A stretch of DNA of 64,000 nt from Streptomyces sp. NBC_01481 (GTDB taxonomy: Bacteria > Actinomycetota > Actinomycetes > Streptomycetales > Streptomycetaceae): contig NZ_JAPEPT010000004.1 of the NCBI RefSeq assembly GCF_026339995.1, positions 372,001 to 436,000 on the forward strand, read 5' to 3'. The position numbers and the translations under genes are program-made. The stretch's first letter is position 1. Each line of letters opens with the position of its first letter. The notes beneath the pieces were generated by a model, which did not search any database, had not been told where the DNA came from, and saw nothing but the letters and a program-made list of their open reading frames with translations. Shown in pieces: positions 1 to 8,928 of the stretch.

Positions 1-753
1 CGCACCGCCGCCGCTATCGCCCAACAGGTGGGCGTCCACCGGGTGCTGGCCGAGGTGCTTCCCGAGCACAAGGCCGACGAGATCCGCCGTCTGCAGGGCG
101 AGGGCCGCACCGTGGGCATGGTCGGCGACGGCATCAACGACGCCCCCGCCCTCGCCGCCGCCGACGTCGGGCTCGCCATCGGGACCGGCACCGACGTGGC
201 CATCGAAGCCGCCGACATCACCCTCATCTCCGGCTCCCTGACCGGCGTGGTCACCGCCATCCGGCTCTCCCGCGCCACCATGCGCAACATCCGGCAGAAC
301 CTCTTCTTCGCCCTGATCTACAACGCCGTCGGCATCCCCCTCGCAGCCGGCGCCCTGTACCCGTGGCTCGGTCTGCGGCTCAGCCCGATCATCGCCGCGG
401 CCGCTATGGCACTGTCCTCCCTGTCCGTGGTCACCAACTCCGGCCGCCTGCGCCGCTGGCACACCACCCCGCTGCCGAGAGCCGAAACGGTCCACGTCGA
501 GCCCCGGGTCGAATCCGCCGCCGACCGGACCGAGCCCGAAGCCGCAGGCGATCACGAGCGCAGCGACCACACCACGGTGGTGGACCCGGTGTGCGGCATG
601 CGCCTTGCCCCGGCAGCCGCCGCCGAGCGGCGCGACACCGCCACCGGCAGCCTCTACTTCTGCTCCCCGCGGTGCGCAGCCGCCTACGACACCGACCCGG
701 ACCATTACCGCGCACCGGCACCCGGCGGATCGCACGGAGATGAACCCCACTGA
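1..753 (+). CDS. Heavy-metal (probably copper) P-type ATPase, C-terminal part, with YHS domain
   Basis: This is the 3' end of a gene that starts before the window; the frame is open from base 1 and ends at TGA 751-753. The visible 250 residues begin in the P domain, with the hinge motif GDGINDAPAL near residues 42-51. Two membrane helices follow (about 95-120 and 125-145), as at the end of P1B ATPases. After a charged linker, a YHS domain closes the protein (DPVCGM near 195, then a CSPRC motif). YHS domains bind metal and are usually at the N terminus or on a separate protein, so the C-terminal position is uncommon. Copper export is inferred from the family and from the DUF305 and DUF6153 neighbours. 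The metal-selecting CPx motif lies outside the window. Confidence 0.88.
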   Translation, partial: RTAAAIAQQVGVHRVLAEVLPEHKADEIRRLQGEGRTVGMVGDGINDAPALAAADVGLAIGTGTDVAIEAADITLISGSLTGVVTAIRLSRATMRNIRQNLFFALIYNAVGIPLAAGALYPWLGLRLSPIIAAAAMALSSLSVVTNSGRLRRWHTTPLPRAETVHVEPRVESAADRTEPEAAGDHERSDHTTVVDPVCGMRLAPAAAAERRDTATGSLYFCSPRCAAAYDTDPDHYRAPAPGGSHGDEPH

Positions 754-880
754 CCACCGCTCCCAGTCAAGCGCCGCCGATCCCGCCCCTTGCCGACGCG
801 GGGTACGCCGAACTCACTGCGGCCCTGCGCCGCACACCGCGACTGTGAGGGGGCGTGGCAGGGCGGCCGCGACCAGAGGC

Positions 881-886
881 TAGGCT
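881..886 (+). promoter_or_regulatory. Candidate -10 box of a leaderless promoter
   Basis: TAGGCT ends 6 nt before the ATG at 893. No Shine-Dalgarno sequence is visible before that ATG. This spacing would put the transcript start at or next to the A of ATG, i.e. a leaderless mRNA. The paralogous gene at 8929 has the same arrangement. No good -35 is visible, so an activator may be needed. Confidence 0.4.
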
Positions 887-892
887 CAGCGC

Positions 893-1324
893 ATGGTCAC
901 GGCTTGGTCGTCGCCCAGCAAACCTCGGGCCCGCTTCGCGGCGGGTCCACTGCGCGTGCTGTGGTTGGCAGCCCTGCTGTTCGGCTTTCTGTTCACACAC
1001 GATGCGAGCGCCCACAGCGCCCACAGCGCCCCTAGCCACCCGGCCGCCAGTGTCGCGAGCCCCTCAGCACATACGCATGGTGCGCAAGGCGACCCAGCCA
1101 AAGAGCAGCATCACGACGACGGCCAGGATTCTTCCCATCCAGCTGCGGAATGTGCGGCCGGACAGCCCCAGCAGACATCGGGACCTGCAAGCCCCTCGCT
1201 CACCCCGCTCGACGTGCAGACGCCCTGCCACCGAGTCGTAGCAGGGAAGACGGGCCCGCCCCCGAACCAGGTGGCTCTGCCCCCGTTGCGAAGTTCGACG
1301 AGCTCCGTGGTCCAGCAGATCTAG
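893..1324 (+). CDS. DUF6153-type small membrane/secreted protein
   Basis: The 143-residue product has an N-terminal basic stretch, one hydrophobic helix (about residues 18-38: VLWLAALLFGFLF) and then a His-rich segment (HSAHS, HTHG, EQHHDD). One Cys pair-like element follows (AECAAGQ, then TPCHR). This layout fits the actinobacterial DUF6153 family of unknown function, often found near copper genes. A metal-binding role at the outer membrane face is inferred from the His content and the neighbours. It is a clear paralogue of the gene at 8929: both start MVTA, both have the same helix, both end in SVVQQ, and the DNA just after the two stop codons is also alike. Confidence 0.6.
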   Translation: MVTAWSSPSKPRARFAAGPLRVLWLAALLFGFLFTHDASAHSAHSAPSHPAASVASPSAHTHGAQGDPAKEQHHDDGQDSSHPAAECAAGQPQQTSGPASPSLTPLDVQTPCHRVVAGKTGPPPNQVALPPLRSSTSSVVQQI

Positions 1325-1457
1325 ATTCCGGCGTTCCCGGATTCACCTGTCCCACGCCGTCCGTACCTTTTCCCCTGCCTGGCGCGCGGTAGCGCGCCCG
1401 GCGACGCCTTCGTCGCCTGCGGTCGGCCACATCCCGGAGCCGTAAGGAACCGAATTC

Positions 1458-2192
1458 TTGTCCTCGTCGCAACTCTTCGACCGACCCGTCCGCACTCCGG
1501 AACCGGCTACCCCCGAGCGCGGTCGGGCCGCCTTGCGTAAAGCCCGCTCCCGCCGCGCGCGTAAAAGTTCCTTGCCGGCGCGCTACCTCGGATACGTCGG
1601 TTACTTCGTCGGCGCCGGTCTCATCAGCGGCGCCGTGGTCCACCACCCGCTCGACCCGGCCCGCTACACGAGGATCGCCGTCTACGGTGTCCTGGTCTTC
1701 CTGGCCGCCACCGTTGTCAACGAATTCATCCTCGCCCGCGAGCGGCCGGGCTTGCCGAGAATGGTGGTGGTGATCGGCGCCTCGCTCCTGCTGTCGTTCG
1801 GCATCGGCATGCTCAGCGGGGGCATGCAGCACTTCGACGACTTCCCGGCCCGCGGAGCCGTACTCATACCCGCGGGTGTGACCGTGTCCTTCATCGCGTA
1901 CGTCATCAAGGACGCGGACACGTCCTGGCACCGCATCTTCAGCGTGGCGGGGCTGGCCGTGCTCCTCGCCGCATGCGTCAGCTTCGTCGGCCTGCGGCAG
2001 TTGGCGGCCTCGATGGGTGAGTCCTCGCAGGGCGGCGGGCACAGCCACGGAACGGAGGAGGAGACGAAGCAGGACGAGCACCCTCCCGGCCACCAGGAGC
2101 CCTCCCCGCCTGCCGCGCCGAGCCCCAGCGCATCCCCGCCTGATGGCGGCGCAGCAGAAGAATCAGGTCACGACGACGGCCACGCCCACTGA
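1458..2192 (+). CDS. Five-helix membrane protein with His-rich tail
   Basis: TTG start at 1458 with AAGGA 9 nt upstream; no ATG lies near the conserved part. The 244-residue product has about five membrane helices between residues 45 and 175. A disordered C-terminal tail follows, rich in Pro, Ser, Glu and His (GGGHSHG near 195; GHDDGHAH at the end). I do not recognise a named family. The His clusters and the position between DUF6153 genes and after a metal ATPase suggest metal binding or transport, but this is inference. It probably belongs to the same transcription unit as 2263 and 2829. Confidence 0.6.
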   Translation: MSSSQLFDRPVRTPEPATPERGRAALRKARSRRARKSSLPARYLGYVGYFVGAGLISGAVVHHPLDPARYTRIAVYGVLVFLAATVVNEFILARERPGLPRMVVVIGASLLLSFGIGMLSGGMQHFDDFPARGAVLIPAGVTVSFIAYVIKDADTSWHRIFSVAGLAVLLAACVSFVGLRQLAASMGESSQGGGHSHGTEEETKQDEHPPGHQEPSPPAAPSPSASPPDGGAAEESGHDDGHAH

Positions 2193-2262
2193 CTGAACGG
2201 GATCAGCTCGCCGGGCGTACTACACAGCGCCTCGGTTATCGTCGGCAGCGGAGGTAAGCGAC

Positions 2263-2739
2263 ATGGGGCACCAGTACACACGAGCAGTCGGCGGGACAGC
2301 ACGCCTTCTGCTTGTCGTCGTGCTGGCCGTCGGCGTGTTCGTCATGCACACTGTCGGTCACCCCCTAGGTGGCTCCGGCTCGGACATGTCCTCCGCGCCT
2401 CACACGGTGGGCACTCACACGGTCGGCACGCTCTCCATGCACGGTGACGGAGACGGCGGCACACACCCGGCACCGCCCAACATCGCCGATAACCCCGTCC
2501 ACGGCGCCGAGCCGGCCGACGCCGTCTCGTCGCCGCACGACCCGGGCATGGGGATGGACATGGCGTCACTGTGCCTGGCGGTGCTCGGTGCCTGGGCCCT
2601 GGCCTGTCTGCTGTACGCGGCGTTCACCGCACGGCGGGAATGGCTGGCCGATCTTGCCGCCCGGGTCCTCGCGCTCGTACGCCCCGATCCTCCGCCCAGA
2701 CCGCCTGACCTCGCGCAACTGTCGATCCTGCGGATATAG
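2263..2739 (+). CDS. DUF6153-like membrane protein
   Basis: The ATG at 2263 is preceded by a strong ribosome binding site (GGAGG, 2250-2254). The 158-residue protein has an N-terminal helix (about 13-30), a His/Asp/Met-rich outer loop (HPLGG, MHGDGDGGTH, DPGMGMDM) and a second helix (about 105-128, CLAVLGAWALACLLYAAF). It ends in a basic cytoplasmic tail. It resembles DUF6153 proteins in layout. Met and His richness fits copper binding in the outer loop, but the function is not known. Confidence 0.55.
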   Translation: MGHQYTRAVGGTARLLLVVVLAVGVFVMHTVGHPLGGSGSDMSSAPHTVGTHTVGTLSMHGDGDGGTHPAPPNIADNPVHGAEPADAVSSPHDPGMGMDMASLCLAVLGAWALACLLYAAFTARREWLADLAARVLALVRPDPPPRPPDLAQLSILRI

Positions 2740-2828
2740 GCCGCCGCCCCCGTGCGGGCGAGCCCATGAGGGCGGCCTGCCGAGACGACGACGCATCCAT
2801 CCGCAGAATCGACCATGAGGTACAGAAC

Positions 2829-3482
2829 ATGACCGTCTGCAAGCGTTCCTTCCGCATGCCCTTGCACCGCCGCGTCGCGATGGTGGGAGCCGTCGCCGCC
2901 GCGACCCTGCTGCTCGCCGCCTGCGGCAGCAGCGACACCTCCGGCGCAGGGCACGAGGGCCACAGTTCCGCTGTCACTCAGGAATCCACGAAGTCGTCGA
3001 CCGCAGGCGCGTTCAACGACGCGGACGTGACGTTCGCCCAGTCGATGATCGTGCACCACCAGCAGGCCCTGGAGATGTCCAAGCTGGCAGACGGCAGGGC
3101 GTCCGACCAGGAGATCAAGACCCTTGCCGGGCAGATCGAGAAGGCTCAGGATCCCGAGATCAAGACCATGCAGTCCTGGCTCACGTCCTGGGGCAAGCCG
3201 GAGTCGTCCGGCATGGACCACGGCGGCATGAACCACGGCGGCGGCGCCATGCCCGGGATGATGTCCGAGAAGGACATGGCGGCCCTGACGGCCGCCAAGG
3301 GCACGGACTTCGACCGCAAGTTCGCCGAGCTGATGATCGCCCACCACAACGGGGCCATCGACATGGCGAAGGACGAGCAGAACAACGGCGGCGACGCCGC
3401 TGCCAAGAAGCTCGCGGACGACGTCATCAAGAACCAGTCCACTGAGGTGAAGCAGATGCAGGGCATCCTCGACCGGCTCTGA
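2829..3482 (+). CDS. DUF305 lipoprotein
   Basis: ATG 2829 is preferred over the upstream ATG 2766 because it has GAGG 8 nt before it and gives a proper lipoprotein signal (basic start, hydrophobic core, lipobox LLAAC). The mature part carries the two DUF305 signatures: MIVHHQQALEM in the first half and MIAHHNGAIDM in the second. A Met/His/Gly-rich linker lies between them (GMDHGGMNHGGGAMPGM). DUF305 proteins are ferritin-like helical bundles often found beside copper export genes, and the HH motifs are likely metal ligands. It is the last gene of the metal cluster, followed by a strong hairpin. Confidence 0.88.
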   Translation: MTVCKRSFRMPLHRRVAMVGAVAAATLLLAACGSSDTSGAGHEGHSSAVTQESTKSSTAGAFNDADVTFAQSMIVHHQQALEMSKLADGRASDQEIKTLAGQIEKAQDPEIKTMQSWLTSWGKPESSGMDHGGMNHGGGAMPGMMSEKDMAALTAAKGTDFDRKFAELMIAHHNGAIDMAKDEQNNGGDAAAKKLADDVIKNQSTEVKQMQGILDRL

Positions 3483-3500
3483 TCCGCCGCATACCCAACA

Positions 3501-3535
3501 CTGTTCCGGGCCTTCCGCGCGAAGGCCCGGAACAG
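3501..3535 (+). terminator. Rho-independent-type hairpin after the DUF305 gene
   Basis: Perfect 15-bp stem (CTGTTCCGGGCCTTC, 3501-3515, pairing with 3521-3535) and a 5-nt loop, 18 nt after the stop of the DUF305 gene. There is no U-tract, as is common in Streptomyces. Confidence 0.85.
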
Positions 3536-3540
3536 CGAGG

Positions 3541-4118
3541 GGCGCTGCTGGTGCGCGCGCTGTTCCTATGCCTGTCGGGGCTGGCGCGTCCCGCGATGGT
3601 GATGACGAGGCCGATGGAGATGGCCCCAGTCGTTGCGGTCGGTGCGCCTGTTGCAGGGGCGACGGCCGAGTCGGCGGAATTGACAGTCCCCGCTGCCCGG
3701 CGGCCGAGGAACAGTGCGTGGCGCCGAAGGCCACCCCCGCACAGGACGGCCCGTCGGACCAGGCGCCGGGACAGGGGGCGCGGTCAAGGGTGGGGCGCAG
3801 CCCCATCGTCGCGCGACGCCCGTAGGGCGCCCGTGAGTGTCTGTGAATAAACCCCCCGTTCCCGATCTCTTCTGTGGCTGGCGAGCGGTTTCAGTCGTTC
3901 GGGAGGCGGTGGCGGTCTTCCGTACGCCCTGGCCGGACGGTAAGGAATCCGCAAGACGGTCCGCTTCCGGTGTGCCGCCGTGGACGATTGCCGGGCGTCG
4001 CCTGCTTGCCGGACACAGCACTGGATGCAGGCAGGTGATTGAGCGTCAAACGCCGTTGTCAGTGCCTCCCCATAGAGTGAAAGCATCACTCGGGGATCCT
4101 CGGAGGGGGAGCAGAAAC
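3541..4118. other. Intergenic stretch without a convincing gene
   Basis: No reading frame here has family resemblance. One minus-strand frame near 3560-3690 encodes a short hydrophobic run (ISIGLVITIAG) and could be a remnant. The last 100 bases should hold the promoter of the VWA gene, but I cannot pick a clear -10/-35 pair. Confidence 0.4.
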
Positions 4119-5177
4119 GTGTCCGCAAACAAGATCCAGCACAAGGTGAATCACGTCGCGCTGGTAGTGGACTGTTCGGGTTCCATGCGTCCGCACCAGA
4201 GTCAACTCATTCGCGTTGTGGACGAGTTCGTGGCGGGGTTGAAAGCCGAGTCGGACAGCCTCGGTCATGAGACCCGGATCAGCCTCTACTCCTTCGACCA
4301 CAAGGTGGAGAACCTGGTCTGGGACATGGACGTGAAGCATCTGCCGTCTATGCGGGGTCTGTACCAGGTCAACAATGGCGCTACGGCCCTCATTGAGGCT
4401 TCTCTGAAGTCCCTGGACGACCTGGGCCATATCTGGGAGGAATACGGCGAGCACAGCTTCCTCCAGATCGTGGTGACGGATGGTGAGGAGAACGCCTCCG
4501 GCGGCGACAGGCGGCACGACGGCGACATGGCCATTCTTGGCCCCTGGCTCGAAAGGATCACGGCGAAGATGAGCGGGCTTCCGGCTCACTGGACTTCCGC
4601 GATCCTCGTTCCGAACTCCCTGGCCAAGCGGACCGCCCAGAACTACGGTTTCCCGGCCGGGAACATCGCCATCTGGGATGCGGATTCCCAGAAGGGCGTC
4701 GAGGAGGCGATCGGCACCGTGCGCGCTGCCGCCACCAGCTTCCTGCGGGGGCGAGAGCAGGGGGTGCGCGGCACGAAGAGCCTGTTCGCCGTCGGTCAGG
4801 ACGTATCGGTTGACGAGGTGCGGGCGAATCTCGAACCGATTCCGGCCGACAAGTACCGGCTCCTGAAAGTCGACAAGGAAGTCGAGATTCGCCCCTTCGT
4901 CAACTCACATCCGGGTGTGACGTACGAACGTGGTTCGTGTTACTACCAGTTGGGCGCCCGGGCTCAGGTTCAGCAGAACAAGGAAGTCATCGTGGTCGAG
5001 AAGGACACCGACCGCGCCTACACGGGCGACGCGGCGCGCAGCCTTCTGTTCGGTACCGGTATCCAGGGGACCGTCTCCGTGAAGGCGGGGAACAATCCCA
5101 AGTTGGAGGTGTACGTGCAGAGTCGTTCGGTGAATAGGAAGCTCAAGCAGAAGACCCGTCTGCTCATCATGCTCTGA
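4119..5177 (+). CDS. von Willebrand factor A domain protein
   Basis: GTG 4119 is chosen because it follows GGAGGGGGA (4102-4110) and sits just before the VWA fold; the frame is open further upstream without conserved sequence. In the 352-residue product the metal-ion site motif is DCSGS (residues 18-22). A later Thr (NNGATAL) and Asp (VTDGEE) complete the typical MIDAS set. The last 140 residues form a second, unrecognised region rich in beta-type sequence. VWA domains mediate protein interactions through a bound divalent ion. The protein has no signal or membrane segment, so it is probably cytoplasmic. No MoxR ATPase or tellurite-type partner is adjacent. Confidence 0.82.
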   Translation: MSANKIQHKVNHVALVVDCSGSMRPHQSQLIRVVDEFVAGLKAESDSLGHETRISLYSFDHKVENLVWDMDVKHLPSMRGLYQVNNGATALIEASLKSLDDLGHIWEEYGEHSFLQIVVTDGEENASGGDRRHDGDMAILGPWLERITAKMSGLPAHWTSAILVPNSLAKRTAQNYGFPAGNIAIWDADSQKGVEEAIGTVRAAATSFLRGREQGVRGTKSLFAVGQDVSVDEVRANLEPIPADKYRLLKVDKEVEIRPFVNSHPGVTYERGSCYYQLGARAQVQQNKEVIVVEKDTDRAYTGDAARSLLFGTGIQGTVSVKAGNNPKLEVYVQSRSVNRKLKQKTRLLIML

Positions 5178-5434
5178 AATCAAAGAGCGAAGAGCGGGGG
5201 TGGTTCGGGAGCAGCCTGCTCCCATTGCTCGACTCCGCTATGAGCAACTCATGTCGCCCCGTGGTGCCGGACGGCGGAGCCTGCTGGACGCGCTGGCGGA
5301 GCCTGCCCGGTCCCTTGATGCTTGGTGCGCCCTTGCGGAGGTCGGCCTCATCATGCATCTGCATGACCACCGGCTCAGTGTCCGCCAGTTCCGGGGAACC
5401 TCTTAACGCAGCTTGGGCGATTGCGCGTTCTCGC

Positions 5435-6142
5435 TCATGAATCGGTCGACTGGTGTCCACGGGCTGTGTGGTGCCGTGGGCCGTGCCGCGGCTCGACAGG
5501 GGATGAAGCGACCGTTCCGCTGGACTGACGGGAGTGCTTTTCGGGTGCGGGGGAATCGGTACGAATCACAGCGGGGCGCATCCCGGCCATCGTGATCGTG
5601 ACGAGCCGGTGGACCGCAGCCTTGGAGGGCAGGTTGCCCGCCGCGGTAAGGGCGTGAAGGCAGTAGTTCGCGAGCTCGTCAGGGGCGATGTCGTCCCGGA
5701 GGTCGCCAGCCTGTGCGCCCTCGGTCAGCAAGCTCTTGATCATGTCGTGGAGTTGCTGCTGTGCGTGGGTGACGTGCGGGCCTCGGTGCAGGAATGCCGC
5801 GACGTCGGTGTCGCGATGGCCACGTGACTCGTGGGCGATGAGGGCGAACGCCTTCAGCACGGCTTCGAGCCGTTCGCCGGGGGCGCCGGCCTGGTCCCGG
5901 ACTTCGGAGAGATGACCGAGGTGCACGGTGATCTGTCGTTCGTGCCAGGCGAGCAGGATCGCTTCGACGTCCGGGAAGTACTTGTACAGCGTCGCACGGC
6001 CGATCCCGGCTTCTTTGGCGATCTGCGACATCGTCACCGACGTCGGCCCGTGCTCGCCAACCAGCGCCGCGGTGGTGTCCAGGACCGCGGTACGCACCGC
6101 TGCGCGGTGCGTACCGATCGTCTCGTTCCACAGTTTCGGCAC
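5435..6142 (-). CDS. TetR family transcriptional regulator
   Basis: GTG at 6142 gives a 235-residue protein starting PKLWNETIGTHRAAVR, a typical start for this subfamily; the longer frame upstream looks non-coding. The helix-turn-helix is in residues 20-65 (TMSQIAKEAGIGRATLYKYF). The C-terminal ligand domain is followed by a Ser/Pro/His-rich tail of about 35 residues that is not typical and may be read-through into non-coding DNA. It is divergent from the methyltransferase at 6264, which it probably controls through the 120-bp shared intergenic region. Confidence 0.85.
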   Translation of the reverse strand: MPKLWNETIGTHRAAVRTAVLDTTAALVGEHGPTSVTMSQIAKEAGIGRATLYKYFPDVEAILLAWHERQITVHLGHLSEVRDQAGAPGERLEAVLKAFALIAHESRGHRDTDVAAFLHRGPHVTHAQQQLHDMIKSLLTEGAQAGDLRDDIAPDELANYCLHALTAAGNLPSKAAVHRLVTITMAGMRPAVIRTDSPAPEKHSRQSSGTVASSPVEPRHGPRHHTARGHQSTDS

Positions 6143-6263
6143 CGCCCCAGTGTACGACCCGACGACATGGAGACAGTATGGGTTGACAGTGACAAAGTGT
6201 ATCGATAAAGCTGGTGTCGTCACGGGGGCCCGGGACAATCGCGGCTACGGGAAGGAGACGAGG
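6143..6263. promoter_or_regulatory. Divergent promoter region between tetR and methyltransferase genes
   Basis: Contains TTGACA (6183-6188) within a run of related words (GACAGT at 6172-6177 and again at 6185-6190, then GTGACAAAGTGT). This could combine a -35 box with a TetR operator. The -10 for the plus-strand gene is unclear (GATAAA at 6204-6209 gives a short spacer). Confidence 0.4.
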
Positions 6264-6887
6264 ATGGCTGACCCAACCCGCCACCTCCATCACGGGTCCA
6301 AGACCCCTCTCAAGCCCGACGACCTCTACGCAAGCCCGCCGCCGTGGGACATCGGTCGGCCGCAGCCGGCGTTCCTCGCCCTCGCTGCCGCCGGTGCCGT
6401 CCGGGGCCGGGTACTGGACGTCGGCTGCGGTACCGGCGAGCACACGCTCATGGCGGCCGGTCTCGGCCTGGATGCGACCGGAGTCGATCTCGCTTCCCGG
6501 GCGCTGCGCGCCGCCGAGGCCAAGGCGAGCGACCGAGGCCGTACAGCGCGGTTCCTCCTCCACGACGCCCGGCAGCTGGTCGATCTCCAGGAGTCCTTCG
6601 ACACGGTGCTCGACTGCGGGCTCTTCCACATCTTCTTCGACGACGACCGCGCGGCGTACGTCGAGGGCCTGCGCTCCGTGGTGCCGCCGGGCGGCCGCTA
6701 TTTCATGCTCGGCTTCAGCGACCGGCAGCCGGGCGAGTGGGGCCGGGTGCGAAAGCTGACGCGGGACGAGATCGCAGCCTCATGCGCCGACGGGTGGCGC
6801 ATCGACTCCATCGAGCCGACCACGATCGACATCACCACCGACCCAGATGGCGTTCGGGCCTGGCTCGTCGCCCTCACCCGCATCTGA
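6264..6887 (+). CDS. Class I SAM-dependent methyltransferase
   Basis: ATG 6264 follows GGAG in GAAGGAGACGAGG. The 207-residue protein has the SAM-binding motif I VLDVGCGTGEHT (about residues 49-60), an acidic motif II (GVDL, near 73) and a motif with DTVLDCGLFHIF (near 113). It resembles the small stand-alone methyltransferases of the thiopurine/tellurite type, which detoxify small molecules. The substrate cannot be deduced. Its divergent partner is a TetR regulator, which fits an inducible detoxification or modification role. Confidence 0.83.
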   Translation: MADPTRHLHHGSKTPLKPDDLYASPPPWDIGRPQPAFLALAAAGAVRGRVLDVGCGTGEHTLMAAGLGLDATGVDLASRALRAAEAKASDRGRTARFLLHDARQLVDLQESFDTVLDCGLFHIFFDDDRAAYVEGLRSVVPPGGRYFMLGFSDRQPGEWGRVRKLTRDEIAASCADGWRIDSIEPTTIDITTDPDGVRAWLVALTRI

Positions 6888-6998
6888 ACTTCCGCAGGGC
6901 GGACACCGTGTATCCGCGCAACAGCCCGTCGATGCTCATACGGACAGAACCATTGCCCGAGGCGCCGACCCTGCGGAGGCAGCCCAGAAAGGCATGCC

Positions 6999-7646
6999 AT
7001 GCTGACCGCCGAAGCCCACATCGAGACCGGACGCGCGAGCCGGTACCTCGTCCAACTGTGTCGGCACTTCAACAACAAGGGCCGACACCTGGGCCACCGG
7101 CCGCGCGCCCATCAGGGCGGCGACGCTCAGGCGCTCCGCGAGATGCAGGCAGTGGCTGCCCAGGCGCACGTGGAATGGTCGGACACGCACGGAAGCGTCA
7201 GCCTTCCCTGGGGCCGGTGCACCATGCAGGCCACCCCGAACGTGCTGACACTGCGCATCGAAGCTGCCGACGAGGAGAACCTTCGGAGACTGCAAGACCT
7301 CCTCGCCGGGCATGTCGAAAGGTTCGGCAGGCGCGACCGGCTGAAGGCGAATTGGCAGCGTCTTGAAGCCTCCACACCCCCACCCGACGAAGTCATCATC
7401 ACAACTCCCGTGCCCGAAGGAGGACTCTCGAAGCGCCGACGACACGTCGGGACGATAGGTCTCGTCGCGGTCGTCGTGCTCGTCATAGCCGTGCACCTCG
7501 GGCTGGGTGGAGCACTGCTGGCGAACTGGCGATGGAGTGGTTGGGCAGCCGGCATCGTCCTGGCGGTCGTCCTCGTCAAGGCCATCGTCGTCACCGGCCT
7601 TGGCCGCTTCGCCATCCGCCGCGGCAAAGCTTCCAAGCCCCGCTGA
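6999..7646 (+). CDS. DUF2218 domain protein with two membrane helices
   Basis: The first 100 residues match the DUF2218 pattern (AHIETGRASRYLVQLCRHF, then GRCTM and LRIEAADEENLRRLQDLLAGHVERFGRRD). DUF2218 proteins are small and sometimes found with siderophore or iron genes. Here a linker and two C-terminal membrane helices (about 150-172 and 180-200) are added, ending in a basic tail. The extension is unusual: most family members stop after the DUF. Function unknown; the membrane anchor is seen, the rest is family knowledge. Confidence 0.75.
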   Translation: MLTAEAHIETGRASRYLVQLCRHFNNKGRHLGHRPRAHQGGDAQALREMQAVAAQAHVEWSDTHGSVSLPWGRCTMQATPNVLTLRIEAADEENLRRLQDLLAGHVERFGRRDRLKANWQRLEASTPPPDEVIITTPVPEGGLSKRRRHVGTIGLVAVVVLVIAVHLGLGGALLANWRWSGWAAGIVLAVVLVKAIVVTGLGRFAIRRGKASKPR

Positions 7647-7810
7647 AACCTGCGGCACCTCCACCCGCAGGCGCAGCGGCCGCACTGTTGCTATCGCGGA
7701 TCGTCTCCGAGAACTCATGAACTCGATGAGGATCCCGAGCTCGCCCGGTTCCTCGCCTCGGACGAGGCGTTCCGCGTGCCGCTCCGGCCGGCCGCCACGT
7801 ATGTGCTGGT

Positions 7811-8524
7811 TCAGGGGACGACGTCGTAGGTGAACAGGGCGGTGTTGTCGAGTGTCTTCCGGGGAGTGACGCCCGCGCCCAGGGGTGAGACCAGCGGGTC
7901 GTCGATCCGCTGGCCCAGCAGAATGTTCGCCGGCTCCGACATCGTGGGCAGATAGGTTCGCCCGTGACGATTCATCCAGCCCTCCCAGAGCCGGTCCACA
8001 TTGGCGTGGTGAAGGAAGAAGACCGGATCGTTCGGAGACGAGGCCGGGGCCATGTCCCCGCCGATCCACCGGTGTACCTGGTTGTGGAGCCCCGTTCCGG
8101 TGAAGCCCTCGAGTCGGCTGCGGAACCCTCGCGAGTTCGCGAGCCAGGGATCGAAGTCGTACGTGGCGAGGTCCGGGTCGCCGAACGGTGCCGCCAGCGT
8201 ATTGAAGGCGGCCCCCACGTCCAGGGCGTTCGGGAGAGTGGGGGAACCGCTCCCGAACACGCGGCGCAAACCCCTGTCCGTCTGGCGGAGGTTGACGTTC
8301 GGGCCTACTTCCAGCCGGACCCGGAAACTGTTCGCGTCGCCGGCGTTGAAGGCGAACGGCCCGTCGGTCACCGGAACGCCCGTCCCGCCCATGAAGTCCG
8401 GCTTCCAGATCAACGCGGTCTCGGGGGCGGGCAGCGATCCGTCGATCGACCAGTCCCAATAAGGGATTCCGAAACTGGCATCGTTCAGGACGCGTTGGAG
8501 GTGCGCCTCCAGGAGATTCAGCAG
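7811..8524 (-). pseudogene. Tyrosinase, N-terminally truncated
   Basis: The reading frame carries the C-terminal two-thirds of a tyrosinase: FGIPYWDWSIDG, FRSRLEGFTGTGLHNQVHRW and the copper-B motif DPVFFLHHANVDRLW. The copper-A half (three His including HGPxFLPWHR) is absent; similarity starts at LLNLLEAHLQ (about 8524) and the DNA before it does not read as the missing part. A binuclear copper site cannot form, so this is very likely a dead gene. No melC1-type helper protein is adjacent. The remaining frame is uninterrupted, so the loss may be recent. Confidence 0.8.
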
Positions 8525-8928
8525 CGGACGCCCTGTCGGCGCTATAGCTGGTTTCGTCGGCCGCTGACCGGCTGTGTCCCCCCGATGAGGACAAGGCTGG
8601 AGGGGTGCGGCCGGTACCGGCACGGATTCACCGGATCAGTCGTGAGGCGCCTCCTCACTGGCGGTCCTCGCCCTGGTGGCGTAGGGCACCGCACCGCATC
8701 ACCGGCAGCCAGGGGGGATTGTGAGGAAGATCATGGTCGGTCGCAGTGTGACATCGTCGTGAACCCGCGCGGAAGGTGCCGGGCCGGATGACCTGCCGAC
8801 TCGTCACTTCAGCAATGAGATCAGGAGCATTGCACCCGCCGCTTGGTGTGGAGCCTGTGTGTGGCGCGTTAAGCCGGTGTTCCATGGGACGTTGCGCCGC
8901 GCCGCCGAGTAGCGGTTAGCATCACGGC
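8525..8928. other. Intergenic stretch upstream of a DUF6153 gene
   Basis: No gene recognised. The 3' end holds TAGCAT (8917-8922), 6 nt before the ATG at 8929, matching the leaderless arrangement of the paralogue at 893. Confidence 0.4.

Noticed and set aside
5178..5434. Possible start of an ISAs1-like transposase (SLLDALAE near 5280) on the plus strand
   Set aside because: Only about eight residues resemble the family, no catalytic part follows and no terminal inverted repeats were seen.
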